DNA of 39,748 nucleotides from IMG/VR virus record IMGVR_UViG_3300020186_000043, positions 1 to 39,748 of that record. The stretch is one strand, 5' to 3'. Below are positions 21,519 to 28,309 of this stretch, one piece after another. The notes beneath the pieces are model-generated. The model did not search any database. It saw only the letters and a program-made list of their open reading frames with translations, and was not told the DNA's origin. The translations under genes and the position numbers were made by a program. Numbering within the stretch: the first letter of the stretch is position 1; each line of letters starts with the position of its first letter. Origin of the DNA: a virus.

Positions 21519-21857
21519 ATGCCGACTGAAAAGTCTATTGAAGCGCGAACGATGATAACAAGGCTTTACTGCGATTGCGGCGGCGAAATGTTGCCCACGG
21601 GCCTGGCATTGACTAGCTATCCGCCACAGTACCCGCACCGTTGCCAGTTGTGCGAAAAACAAACGACGCGTATTGATGTTTATCCGCGGGTCGAATATGC
21701 GCCTGTCGAGAGTGTAGCCAGCCTTGAGGCAGAGGTAGCGCGACAGCGGGCGCGGCTGGATGCAATGGAGGGGGGGGGAAGTGACAAGCCTATTGCTAAA
21801 GCGGGATTTATCGTGTACTATGGAGGAGAGAGCGCGCATGGCACAGTTGTCACCTGA
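21519..21857 (+). CDS. Zinc-ribbon protein with a TSYPPQYPH motif
   Basis: The start is the ATG at 21519 or the ATG at 21552. The first has GAGGTGAG just upstream, the second places the protein start at MITRLYCDCGG like related phage proteins. Cysteines at CDCGG and CQLC form a zinc ribbon around LTSYPPQYPHRC, a motif common in small phage proteins. A coiled coil follows and then a 9-G run (21770-21778). Beyond it the C-terminus looks unnatural and overlaps the next gene by 20 bases. With ten G the protein would end after three residues, so the run may be a slippage site or a sequence error. Confidence 0.75.
   Translation: MPTEKSIEARTMITRLYCDCGGEMLPTGLALTSYPPQYPHRCQLCEKQTTRIDVYPRVEYAPVESVASLEAEVARQRARLDAMEGGGSDKPIAKAGFIVYYGGESAHGTVVT
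21793..21821 (+). promoter_or_regulatory. Rightward promoter before the late switch region
   Basis: TTGCTA (21793-21798) and TACTAT (21816-21821) are 17 bases apart. GCCTATTG straddles the -35 exactly as in the other phage promoters here. It lies inside the end of the zinc-ribbon gene and in front of a 69-residue gene, a structured RNA and a terminator, so transcripts from it would meet the terminator at 22156-22201. Confidence 0.6.
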
Positions 21858-22047
21858 TGTAAAGCAGGCCATAGAGATGGCAGTAGTCAAATACAGAGCA
21901 GCACTCACGCGGCTGTACACAGATGACGACGCTGGCGCAATCACAACGGACGTTGGCAAGGAGGGGATTAGCATCAAAACTACTCCTGTGCGTAAAGATG
22001 AGCCGATTGTAATTGAGCAAGGCCGTGCGGTGAGAACGTGGAAGTAA
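21838..22047 (+). CDS. 69-residue protein just before the early/late junction
   Basis: The ATG at 21838 has GGAGGAGAG upstream. The protein is MAQLSPDVKQAIEMAVVKYR with a helix, then TRLYTDDDAGAITTDVGKEG and a basic C-terminus (GRAVRTWK). It is the only gene between promoter 21793 and the structured RNA and terminator. Its position suggests a regulator of late transcription, but sequence alone does not show this. Confidence 0.65.
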   Translation: MAQLSPDVKQAIEMAVVKYRAALTRLYTDDDAGAITTDVGKEGISIKTTPVRKDEPIVIEQGRAVRTWK

Positions 22048-22128
22048 CGCCGCCACTACATTCCGAAACTACTGGATTACTTCAGTCGTAGCTTGCCCGT
22101 GACGGCAAGAGTAGGATGCAGGGCGGCG
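22048..22128 (+). ncRNA. Structured RNA, predicted three-way junction
   Basis: CGCCGCC (22048-22054) pairs with GGCGGCG (22122-22128), and CTAC with GTAG just inside. Within lie two hairpins, CTACTG...CAG-tc-GTAG (about 22069-22091) and CTTGCC (22092-22097) with GGCAAG (22104-22109). The single-stranded junction ATTCCGAAA lies on the 5' side. This folds into an 81-base element right after the 69-residue gene and 27 bases before the strong terminator. It is not a tRNA: no T-loop, no anticodon arm, wrong lengths. It could be an antitermination or attenuation element. Confidence 0.5.
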
Positions 22129-22155
22129 CAGTAACTAAATAAATGATCAGCCCTT

Positions 22156-22201
22156 AAGGGGAGGTCAATTCGCAAAACGCGAATCGACCTCCCCTTTTTT
22201 T
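22156..22201 (+). terminator. Strong intrinsic terminator at the early/late boundary
   Basis: Arms AAGGGGAGGTC-A-ATTCGC (22156-22173) and GCGAAT-C-GACCTCCCCTT (22179-22196) close an AAAAC loop with one internal mismatch. A run of seven T (22195-22201) follows. This is close to an ideal terminator. The next gene starts only about 23 bases later with no room for a promoter, so late genes must be reached by read-through or antitermination. Confidence 0.95.
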
Positions 22202-22223
22202 GTTGGCACAACGAAAGAACATT

Positions 22224-22820
22224 TTGGCAACCAAACCTATTCCCGAAGTCAAAGTCGTCGCGATTGAACCCGAATTGGTGACGGACATTGCCGCGACGCT
22301 GACAACGCCAGGTGCGACGCCAAAGGGTGAGCCGCCGCCGACAATACCGACGACGCTTCTGTCGGAACTGTCATCGGCTATACCCCTACCCATTCCCGTC
22401 ACCGCGCCGGAACCGCTGCAAGTCGAAGTCGTGGGGGGTATCCCTGACCCGAAAACTTCTGTGATGACGCCTGAGCCGACGCCAGCGATAACACCGCTTC
22501 AGACTGTTACAACCTCGACAACGGCACCGACTCCCGCACTCGTGACGAAGGGACAAGGCACGACGTTACAGCCGACGACAACGGAAGCCGAAGACCTAGT
22601 TAGTGCGGGGCAGCGGACGATTAACCGCACTTGGGAATTCACTCAAAGTGCTTTGACAATAATGCTGACGCTATTATTTGCCTATTGCAAGATATATGGA
22701 ATAGTCGATACGTCCGTTGACATCGCTTTTACTTACGTTCTTGCCACATATCTGACGCGCTCAAACCATACCAAACAGGGTGGAATCCCGCCAGGTGGCT
22801 ACACGGGCCGCATATTATGA
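22224..22820 (+). CDS. Pro/Thr-rich membrane-anchored protein of the lysis region
   Basis: The start is uncertain: no ATG occurs before codon 89 of the frame. A TTG at 22224 has GAAAG six bases before it; a TTG at 22200 lies in the terminator T-run. From 22224 the product has 198 residues. Residues about 20-130 are rich in proline and threonine with repeated TP and TTT patches, like an extended cell-wall stalk. Two membrane segments follow (FTQSALTIMLTLLFAYCKIY and IAFTYVLATYL), then a short tail. Position before small membrane proteins and the endolysin suggests a lysis or wall-spanning role. Confidence 0.6.
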   Translation: MATKPIPEVKVVAIEPELVTDIAATLTTPGATPKGEPPPTIPTTLLSELSSAIPLPIPVTAPEPLQVEVVGGIPDPKTSVMTPEPTPAITPLQTVTTSTTAPTPALVTKGQGTTLQPTTTEAEDLVSAGQRTINRTWEFTQSALTIMLTLLFAYCKIYGIVDTSVDIAFTYVLATYLTRSNHTKQGGIPPGGYTGRIL

Positions 22821-22942
22821 GCCAGTCTACAAAAGCTTGGCTCTTGGCCGTGCTGTTTATATTTGCCCTAGCCATCCTCATCATCGTCGTACAGCAATTT
22901 TTGCAACTGAACGATTTGCCGCAATGGGTGTACAGGCAGTAG
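22817..22942 (+). CDS. 41-residue single-pass membrane protein
   Basis: The ATG overlaps the previous stop. The product has one strong membrane helix (AWLLAVLFIFALAILIIVVQ) then QFLQLNDLPQWVYRQ. It is likely a small holin-like or spanin-like protein in the lysis cassette. Coupling and hydrophobicity support it. Confidence 0.65.
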   Translation: MSQSTKAWLLAVLFIFALAILIIVVQQFLQLNDLPQWVYRQ

Positions 22943-22970
22943 AGGCCGTTAGGCCGCGAAGGAGCATAAC

Positions 22971-23144
22971 TTGGGCGACCCTATTTCATTACTCATTTAT
23001 CTGCTGGTACTTGTTCTCGTCTGCTACGTCCTTTTTTGGATACTCGGCCAGATTCCCATGCCGCAGCCGGTGCGCGTGGTCGTGACCGGCGTGATTGCGC
23101 TGATTGCGTTGGTGTACCTACTCAGGCAAGCGGGATTGCTGTAG
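22971..23144 (+). CDS. 57-residue two-pass membrane protein with a TTG start
   Basis: A TTG at 22971 has AAGGAG six bases before it. The frame encodes MGDPISLLIYLLVLVLVCYV, a short loop with PMPQPVR, and VVVTGVIALIALVYLL, two membrane helices. The fold and the lone Pro-rich loop resemble small two-pass membrane proteins of the Thivi_2564 type found in phages. It is probably a holin candidate. Stop at 23142-23144. Confidence 0.7.
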   Translation: MGDPISLLIYLLVLVLVCYVLFWILGQIPMPQPVRVVVTGVIALIALVYLLRQAGLL

Positions 23145-23147
23145 ACA

Positions 23148-23465
23148 ATGGATGATATGAGTTTTATTCAATGGCTTGTCGCCCAGACAGGCCTAACGGG
23201 AATTGCGGCACTCTCGATGTGGATCATGAAGACGATGAATGAACAGGCAGTTGTACGACGGACTGAGGATATGAACAGAGAACTAGCGCGGCATGAGGAG
23301 TCGCTTTCTCGCGAGCGCGAAAACTCCGAAATTCACCGTGAGGACAAGCGTACGCTGCTTGACGTGGTGCGCGCCAATACTGATAGCAACGCGCGCCTGA
23401 CGACGATTATCGCGAGTTTCGACCGGCACATTTACCCCGGGGGGAATGGAGAAAAGCGATCATGA
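23148..23465 (+). CDS. Membrane-anchored coiled-coil protein
   Basis: The 105-residue protein starts MDDMSFIQWLVAQTGLTGI with one N-terminal membrane segment (GLTGIAALSMWIMKTM), followed by a highly charged coiled coil (ELARHEESLSRERENSEIHR) and a short C-terminus. No good ribosome-binding site precedes the ATG. The topology resembles spanin-like or holin-partner proteins. Its stop overlaps the next start. Confidence 0.7.
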   Translation: MDDMSFIQWLVAQTGLTGIAALSMWIMKTMNEQAVVRRTEDMNRELARHEESLSRERENSEIHREDKRTLLDVVRANTDSNARLTTIIASFDRHIYPGGNGEKRS

Positions 23466-23761
23466 ATGAAAGCAAACTAATTTGGGTCTTACAAAGCAGA
23501 AAATTCTGGGCGGCGGTCATTGGCCTTGTTGCTATCTTTTACACAGCATGGCAGAGCGGCGGCGGCGTAGACCCTGACACGTTAGTCAATGCCATTCTAG
23601 GCATCGTTGCAGCATTTATGACCGCAACTGCGCTTGAGGATGGCTTGAGCAATCGCAACGCGACGACCACGACGTTGAGTACGCCGAGTGATAGCGTGCA
23701 GATACGCACAGGCGATAGCACCACAACCACGCAGCCGATAACGGGCGGGAGCAAGCCGTAA
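23462..23761 (+). CDS. Holin-like membrane protein
   Basis: This 99-residue protein has two membrane segments, KFWAAVIGLVAIFYTAWQSG and NAILGIVAAFMTATALEDGL, and a C-terminal tail rich in threonine and serine (ATTTTLSTPS). A short N-terminus, two helices and a polar tail directly before the endolysin is the standard holin arrangement. Lipid pore formation is inferred from this. Two bases separate it from the endolysin start. Confidence 0.75.
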   Translation: MNESKLIWVLQSRKFWAAVIGLVAIFYTAWQSGGGVDPDTLVNAILGIVAAFMTATALEDGLSNRNATTTTLSTPSDSVQIRTGDSTTTTQPITGGSKP

Positions 23762-23763
23762 GC

Positions 23764-25911
23764 ATGAAAAGTCTGCTTTACGGCCTGCATGACATCCAAG
23801 CCGCCCCCCATGTTCCGCCGGGGGGATGGGTGGTTGACGTGGTTGCAATGTCTGAGAATCCGCAACCTACTGACTATACAGCCCTAAGAGCCGATGTGAA
23901 TTGGATAGTTAGATTGTCGTGGGGCTACGGCTCGACAGGCACAATTCCGATGCCAAGTGGCTATCAGAACTTCGCGAACGCCTGCGCCAACTATGTAGCG
24001 AAGAGCCAGGGTGCAAACATTTGGATCATCGGTAATGAGGCGAATCATCAAAACGAGAGGCCCCACGGCACTTACATCACGCCTGCAATGTATGCAGAGT
24101 GTTTCGCCAAGTGCCGCAACGCTATCAAGCGCGGCAATCCCAACGCTCGCGTTGTTCCGGCACCGTGCGCGCCCTACCATGCCAGCCCCGTGAGTTGGCT
24201 AGACTATTGGCGCGACATGCTTGGCTATATCGCGGCGAATGGCGGCTGTGATGGCATTGCCGTGCACGCCTATACTCGGTCGAGCAACCCTGCGGACATT
24301 GCCAGCAGTGCCAAGATGGGGCCGCCGCTTGAAAAAACATACAGCGGCTTTCGCACCTATGAGGATGCGCTGGACGCTGTGCCGATGGCACTCGGCAACT
24401 TGCCAGTATACATTACTGAGTTCAATGAGTTGCTTGACGGTGGATGGGATGACCGCAATACAGGCGTGGTGCAGGCGGCATACGAAAATGTCAACGAGTG
24501 GAACAGCCGGTCGGATAGGGAAGACCGCTTGCCAATCCAATGCCTTGTCCTCTATCGCTGGCCCAAGTTCGACAGATGGTACATAGACGGTAAGAACGGC
24601 GTCATTGACGACTTTCGCGCGGCGGTGGAGCGCGGCTACCTCTCGCCAACAGGAGCAAACGCTGTGAATACACATATCCCCGTCGTAAGCCCCGGAACCC
24701 CCGCACCACAGCCGAGCTTGCCGCCGCGCGGTTGGGACGAGCGATTGACGCAGCGCGGGGTGACTGTCGAGACGCCTCCTATTGCGCCAGGGCAACAGTT
24801 CTGGCGAGTGGTCAAGGCGCGCTGGTATAACGAGGACGAAGCCGGGGGACGACACCATATTTACATTGAGACGTACAATCCGAATGGCAATCCTATGGCT
24901 GATGTGCCGTTTCGTGTTACGTGGCCCTCTGGAGAAACGCGGGGGCGCACGAATCTTCGAGAGGGGTTTGACGCTGCCAATTATCCTATGAGTAAATCAC
25001 TCAATGAGTTTAGCGTGATGATTCGGCCCGATATTGACGTTCCCTCCGAAACGCTCAAGGGTATCGGCATGGGCGCGGATGGCAACAGTGGCATCCACAC
25101 GTCAACGTCCGTCACGTTTCGGTTGGTGCGAATGCCACAGATCACGACTGGCAGCACTCCGGAAAATCCGGACACCTCACTGCCGCCGCCCATCATGCAG
25201 CCGCCTGTTACGTTTTTCGTGTCGGTAAAGTTGGGTGCGAACGTCCGCACGCAACCCCTAACGGGCAGCATCGTGACGGCCATCCCGTTTGGCGAACAAG
25301 TTTCTGTCATCGGCTATGATGCCGTGCGTCAATGGGCCTATGTGCGCTGGCAGGGCGTCGAAGGCTACGTGCTGGCCGCGCTACTCAGTTCGCGTGAGCC
25401 AAGCGTGCCTAGTGCGCCGACAGTGGTAGGCGACGGCCCAACGCCCGTTCAGCCGCCTCCGGGTGACAACTGGCAACGGTGCCTAGCTTTCATTTTGCGC
25501 TGGGAGGGCGGTTGGGCAGACGACCCCAATGATGTAGGTGGTGCAACGATGCGTGGGATCACCATCGGCACATACACGCGTTGGCGCGAGGCGCATGGGC
25601 AGCCCGCTCCGAGCAAAGATGACTTGCGGAACATCCCTGACGCCATTGTGGAGCAAATTTTCCGGGAGTGGTATTGGAATGAGTCAAAAGCCAACACGCT
25701 TGCATGGCCTATGTGCCTGGCGCAAATGAATATTGCCGTCAACGCTGGGCCTGGGCGCGCTATGCAGTTTTTGGCTGACAGTGGCGGTAACTTTCTGCTC
25801 TATAACGCAATCGCGTTGGAGTGGTACACAAAGATAGACGGCTGGAAGCATTTTAGTGCTGCGTGGGCGCGCCGATGTGCCGATGTGCTGCGCGAGGCAG
25901 CGGGCAAATGA
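23764..25911 (+). CDS. Endolysin with two glycoside-hydrolase domains
   Basis: This 715-residue protein has four parts. Residues 1-300 look like a (beta/alpha)8 glycoside hydrolase with IIGNEANH (Glu92) and YITEFNE (Glu219) as likely acid/base and nucleophile. Residues about 315-460 are a beta domain ending in a Ser/Thr-rich strand, perhaps carbohydrate-binding. Residues about 484-550 form an SH3b-type domain (VRTQPLTGSIVTAIPFGEQV) that would bind the cell wall. Residues 568-715 are a GH108-type muramidase with FILRWEGGWADDP (Glu581) and ATMRGITIG. Two catalytic modules in one endolysin point to a complex cell wall. Coupled to the holin-like gene. Confidence 0.85.
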   Translation: MKSLLYGLHDIQAAPHVPPGGWVVDVVAMSENPQPTDYTALRADVNWIVRLSWGYGSTGTIPMPSGYQNFANACANYVAKSQGANIWIIGNEANHQNERPHGTYITPAMYAECFAKCRNAIKRGNPNARVVPAPCAPYHASPVSWLDYWRDMLGYIAANGGCDGIAVHAYTRSSNPADIASSAKMGPPLEKTYSGFRTYEDALDAVPMALGNLPVYITEFNELLDGGWDDRNTGVVQAAYENVNEWNSRSDREDRLPIQCLVLYRWPKFDRWYIDGKNGVIDDFRAAVERGYLSPTGANAVNTHIPVVSPGTPAPQPSLPPRGWDERLTQRGVTVETPPIAPGQQFWRVVKARWYNEDEAGGRHHIYIETYNPNGNPMADVPFRVTWPSGETRGRTNLREGFDAANYPMSKSLNEFSVMIRPDIDVPSETLKGIGMGADGNSGIHTSTSVTFRLVRMPQITTGSTPENPDTSLPPPIMQPPVTFFVSVKLGANVRTQPLTGSIVTAIPFGEQVSVIGYDAVRQWAYVRWQGVEGYVLAALLSSREPSVPSAPTVVGDGPTPVQPPPGDNWQRCLAFILRWEGGWADDPNDVGGATMRGITIGTYTRWREAHGQPAPSKDDLRNIPDAIVEQIFREWYWNESKANTLAWPMCLAQMNIAVNAGPGRAMQFLADSGGNFLLYNAIALEWYTKIDGWKHFSAAWARRCADVLREAAGK

Positions 25912-26011
25912 GCATAAGCGCAGCAGTGCCAGGGTGCAGACGCGTAGCCTGTTGCGCGCTGGGGACTATGACAAACTGCAAACGGTTATCGCCGTGGGTT
26001 ATACGGATTGA
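25883..26011 (+). CDS. Possible small protein after the endolysin (frame uncertain)
   Basis: A frame from an ATG at 25883, inside the endolysin end, to TGA at 26009-26011 reads EHKRSSARVQTRSLLRAGDY then DKLQTVIAVGYTD, which is protein-like. A second frame from 25908, overlapping the endolysin stop, runs to the next gene start. Neither has a good ribosome-binding site. At most one is real; the first looks better by composition. Confidence 0.3.
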   Translation: MCCARQRANEHKRSSARVQTRSLLRAGDYDKLQTVIAVGYTD

Positions 26012-26023
26012 ACGGAGGTTTTG

Positions 26024-26248
26024 ATGAAAAACAGTGGGTTCTGGGCGTCACTCTCGATAGGTGCGATTGTGACGATGAGTATCGCCTTCGCCCTTAATCA
26101 GAACGAAGCGCAAGCGGCAACAAACAAGACTTTCCCGCTTTGCGAGCCGATTAACAGCGCGGCAACGATTATCGTGTACCGTTGCGAGCCAGATTATGGC
26201 GCGCCGTACTTGCTCAATAGCGTCGGATTTATGTTGATCGAAGAATAG
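26024..26248 (+). CDS. Small secreted or membrane protein
   Basis: The ATG at 26024 has GGAGG five bases before it. The 74-residue protein has a hydrophobic N-terminus (ASLSIGAIVTMSIAFALNQN) that fits a signal peptide with a possible cleavage after the AQA-A site. Two cysteines follow (FPLCEPI and YRCEPDYG), so a disulfide is possible. It precedes the secreted DUF1996 protein. Family unknown. Confidence 0.65.
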   Translation: MKNSGFWASLSIGAIVTMSIAFALNQNEAQAATNKTFPLCEPINSAATIIVYRCEPDYGAPYLLNSVGFMLIEE

Positions 26249-26257
26249 GCTGTAAAA

Positions 26258-27097
26258 ATGAAGAAGATCGTACTTTCCTTTCTTTTGTTCGTGGCACTTT
26301 GCATTGCGCCAACGCAAACCGTCGGTGCCGCTGACAGCGGGTGGATTGTCTCATGCAACTATTCACACTCGTTGCCCGACGACCCCATCGTTTCACCCAG
26401 CCAACCCGGCGGCTCTCACCTACACGACTTCGTAGGCGCGACCACCACCAACGCCGCGTCCACAGGAGAATCTCTTTTGGCGGGTGGCACAACGTGCCTC
26501 GTGCCGGGTGACAAGTCGGCTTATTGGGTTCCGGCACTTTACCGCAATGGGGTACGCCTTCTGCCACAGGGGACAAGCAAAAACGCTTTGTTCTACTACC
26601 GGCGTAAGGGCGCACCCGCCGGTGTAACCGTGCAGCCGTTCCCGCTTGGGCTGAAAATCATTGTCGGCAATGCAAAAGCCACGTCACCCGCTGAGAACCC
26701 GCAACTCGGCAGCCAGATCATTTGGAAGTGTGGGCCTGGCAGCGGAACGGATTTAGCCGCCCCGCCTACGCAATGTAGCAGCGGCATCATGGTTGTGTCG
26801 TTGCAGTTCCCGAATTGTTGGGACGGAACAAATCTGGACAGCGCAGACCATCGCTCGCACATGGCCTATCCAAGTGGCAGCAGTTGTCCCGCGACACATC
26901 CTGTCGTGTTACCACGCATCGAATCGTTCTTCCGTTATAACGTCGGCACGGCACCCATCGGCACAATCACGCTGGCGAGTGGCCCGTACTATACGATCCA
27001 CCAAGATTTCTTTAACGCCTGGGAGCCAGGCGTATTGCAGAGCTTGATTAACAAGTGCATAAATCCAGGCACCGACTGTGGAACTAATCCAAATTAA
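26258..27097 (+). CDS. Secreted DUF1996-family protein
   Basis: This 279-residue protein has a signal peptide (MKKIVLSFLLFVALCIAPTQ, cleavage near AGAA). The DUF1996 signature follows: CNYSHSLPDDPIVSPSQPGG, then SHLHDFVGATTTNAAST, SAYWVPALY, and near the end FPNCWDGTNLDSADHRSHMA with PATHPVVLPRIESFF and FFNAWEPGVLQSLINKC. Many cysteines could form disulfides. DUF1996 is known mainly from fungi and some bacteria and its function is unknown. Finding it in a phage late operon is unusual. It may be a released host-wall-active or dispersal factor, or a virion protein, which is speculation. Confidence 0.9.
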   Translation: MKKIVLSFLLFVALCIAPTQTVGAADSGWIVSCNYSHSLPDDPIVSPSQPGGSHLHDFVGATTTNAASTGESLLAGGTTCLVPGDKSAYWVPALYRNGVRLLPQGTSKNALFYYRRKGAPAGVTVQPFPLGLKIIVGNAKATSPAENPQLGSQIIWKCGPGSGTDLAAPPTQCSSGIMVVSLQFPNCWDGTNLDSADHRSHMAYPSGSSCPATHPVVLPRIESFFRYNVGTAPIGTITLASGPYYTIHQDFFNAWEPGVLQSLINKCINPGTDCGTNPN

Positions 27098-27816
27098 TGG
27101 CAATCGCGTTTGCGAATCTGGGCGCGTCGTTAGACCCAGATATCAATCTAACGACCAATCTAACGTCTTACGCCAGCGCATCGTGGACGCCGCCGACGGC
27201 CGATTTGCTGATTGTCTTTTGTCAGAACTCGGCGGCATCGGCGGCTGCCGCTGTCACACCAACCGTTTCGGGGAATTCGATTACCTACGTAGAGATTGCG
27301 ACGGTGATTAACGACATCAACCGCATAAGCCTATTCGCGGCGAATCTTTCCGGCGCGACGGCTGGCGCAACAACGTTTGCTTTTGCGGGCAATACGCAGA
27401 CCACTTTCAGAGCGTCATTTTCCCAAGCGACAGGTGTTAACCTAACAGGCGGCGTCGCGGCAGCTTTTGTGCAACAGCCTACAAACTCAGGCGCGGCTGC
27501 AACAAGTGGCAGCGTGACATTGGCAGCCGCCGGACATGCTGACAATCGCCCTATCGCTGGCTTCTGGCATACGGCGAATGAGCAGAGTACGCCTCGCACT
27601 AGCTGGACAGAACTCGACGACCTTAGGCTTGGCACACCACCGGCGACGTTGGAGACGCAGTACCGTAGTGACGCCTTTGAGACAACCGCCTCGGCAACAT
27701 GGGCGACCAGTGTTATCTGGGCGGGCATAGCCGCCGAACTCAAGGCAACGTTGGCCGCTGGAAAAGCACCACCATTCGCAGCACGAGCTTTACGTATGTG
27801 GATAAAACGGAGGTAG
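27097..27816 (+). CDS. Beta-rich structural/fibre protein
   Basis: The ATG shares one base with the previous stop (TAATG). The 239-residue protein is rich in Ala/Thr/Ser and in short strands (TPTVSGNSITYVEIATVIND, AGATTFAFAGNTQTT), with a conserved-looking ADNRPIAGFWHTANEQ. The last residues are basic (RALRMWIKRR). It resembles phage fibre or baseplate accessory domains; no catalytic motif is seen. Confidence 0.65.
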   Translation: MAIAFANLGASLDPDINLTTNLTSYASASWTPPTADLLIVFCQNSAASAAAAVTPTVSGNSITYVEIATVINDINRISLFAANLSGATAGATTFAFAGNTQTTFRASFSQATGVNLTGGVAAAFVQQPTNSGAAATSGSVTLAAAGHADNRPIAGFWHTANEQSTPRTSWTELDDLRLGTPPATLETQYRSDAFETTASATWATSVIWAGIAAELKATLAAGKAPPFAARALRMWIKRR

Positions 27817-27819
27817 CAA

Positions 27820-28302
27820 TTGGCACGAATTTATACATTGCCCTACACAGGGACGCTAACATTGGCGGGCGGTGACGCCGATCTATTTGAGATTAACCCA
27901 GCCGACGATAAACCAATTCGTCTGCGTGGCCTGATTCTGGGCCAAACGACCGAAGTGGCAGACGCGGCGGAGGAATCGCTACGCATTAGCATTATCCGCC
28001 TACCCCTCACGGTGACGAGTGGAAACGGCACGGCGGTAACGCCAGTTGCGCTCGATTCGCATGAGGCGGCGGCTGCATTTACAGCCGAATCCAACGGCGC
28101 AACGGTCGCGACGACATCAGGTGCCGTCGCCATTATAGAGGAATTTGCCTGGAACATCCGCATGAGCCCGCTTGAACGTTGGTGGCCTGATGAGCAGTTT
28201 GCACCGATGGCCTATCAAGCGGAGGCGTTGATTGTGCGCTGCCAAACGACGGTGGCTGACGATATTACGATTGCCATTACCGCCTACGTAGAAGAAATCT
28301 AG
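27820..28302 (+). CDS. Phage structural protein
   Basis: A TTG at 27820 has GGAGG six bases before it. The 160-residue protein starts MARIYTLPYTGTLTLAGG and has SLRISIIRLPLTVTSGNG and SPLERWWPDEQFAPM. Such proteins with a conserved beta core recur in tail regions of related phages. The role is inferred from place and pattern. Confidence 0.65.
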   Translation: MARIYTLPYTGTLTLAGGDADLFEINPADDKPIRLRGLILGQTTEVADAAEESLRISIIRLPLTVTSGNGTAVTPVALDSHEAAAAFTAESNGATVATTSGAVAIIEEFAWNIRMSPLERWWPDEQFAPMAYQAEALIVRCQTTVADDITIAITAYVEEI

Positions 28303-28309
28303 CTAGACC

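Noticed and set aside
22048-22128. Structured RNA as a tRNA or known ribozyme
   Set aside because: The 7-bp closing stem suggested a tRNA, but there is no T-loop, no anticodon stem and the arm lengths are wrong. The hammerhead core (CTGATGA...GAAA) and the twister core are absent.
22674-22710. TTTGCCTATTGCAA resembling the phage promoter box
   Set aside because: It lies within the coding sequence of a membrane segment and the -10 position (ATACGT/GATACG) is poor.
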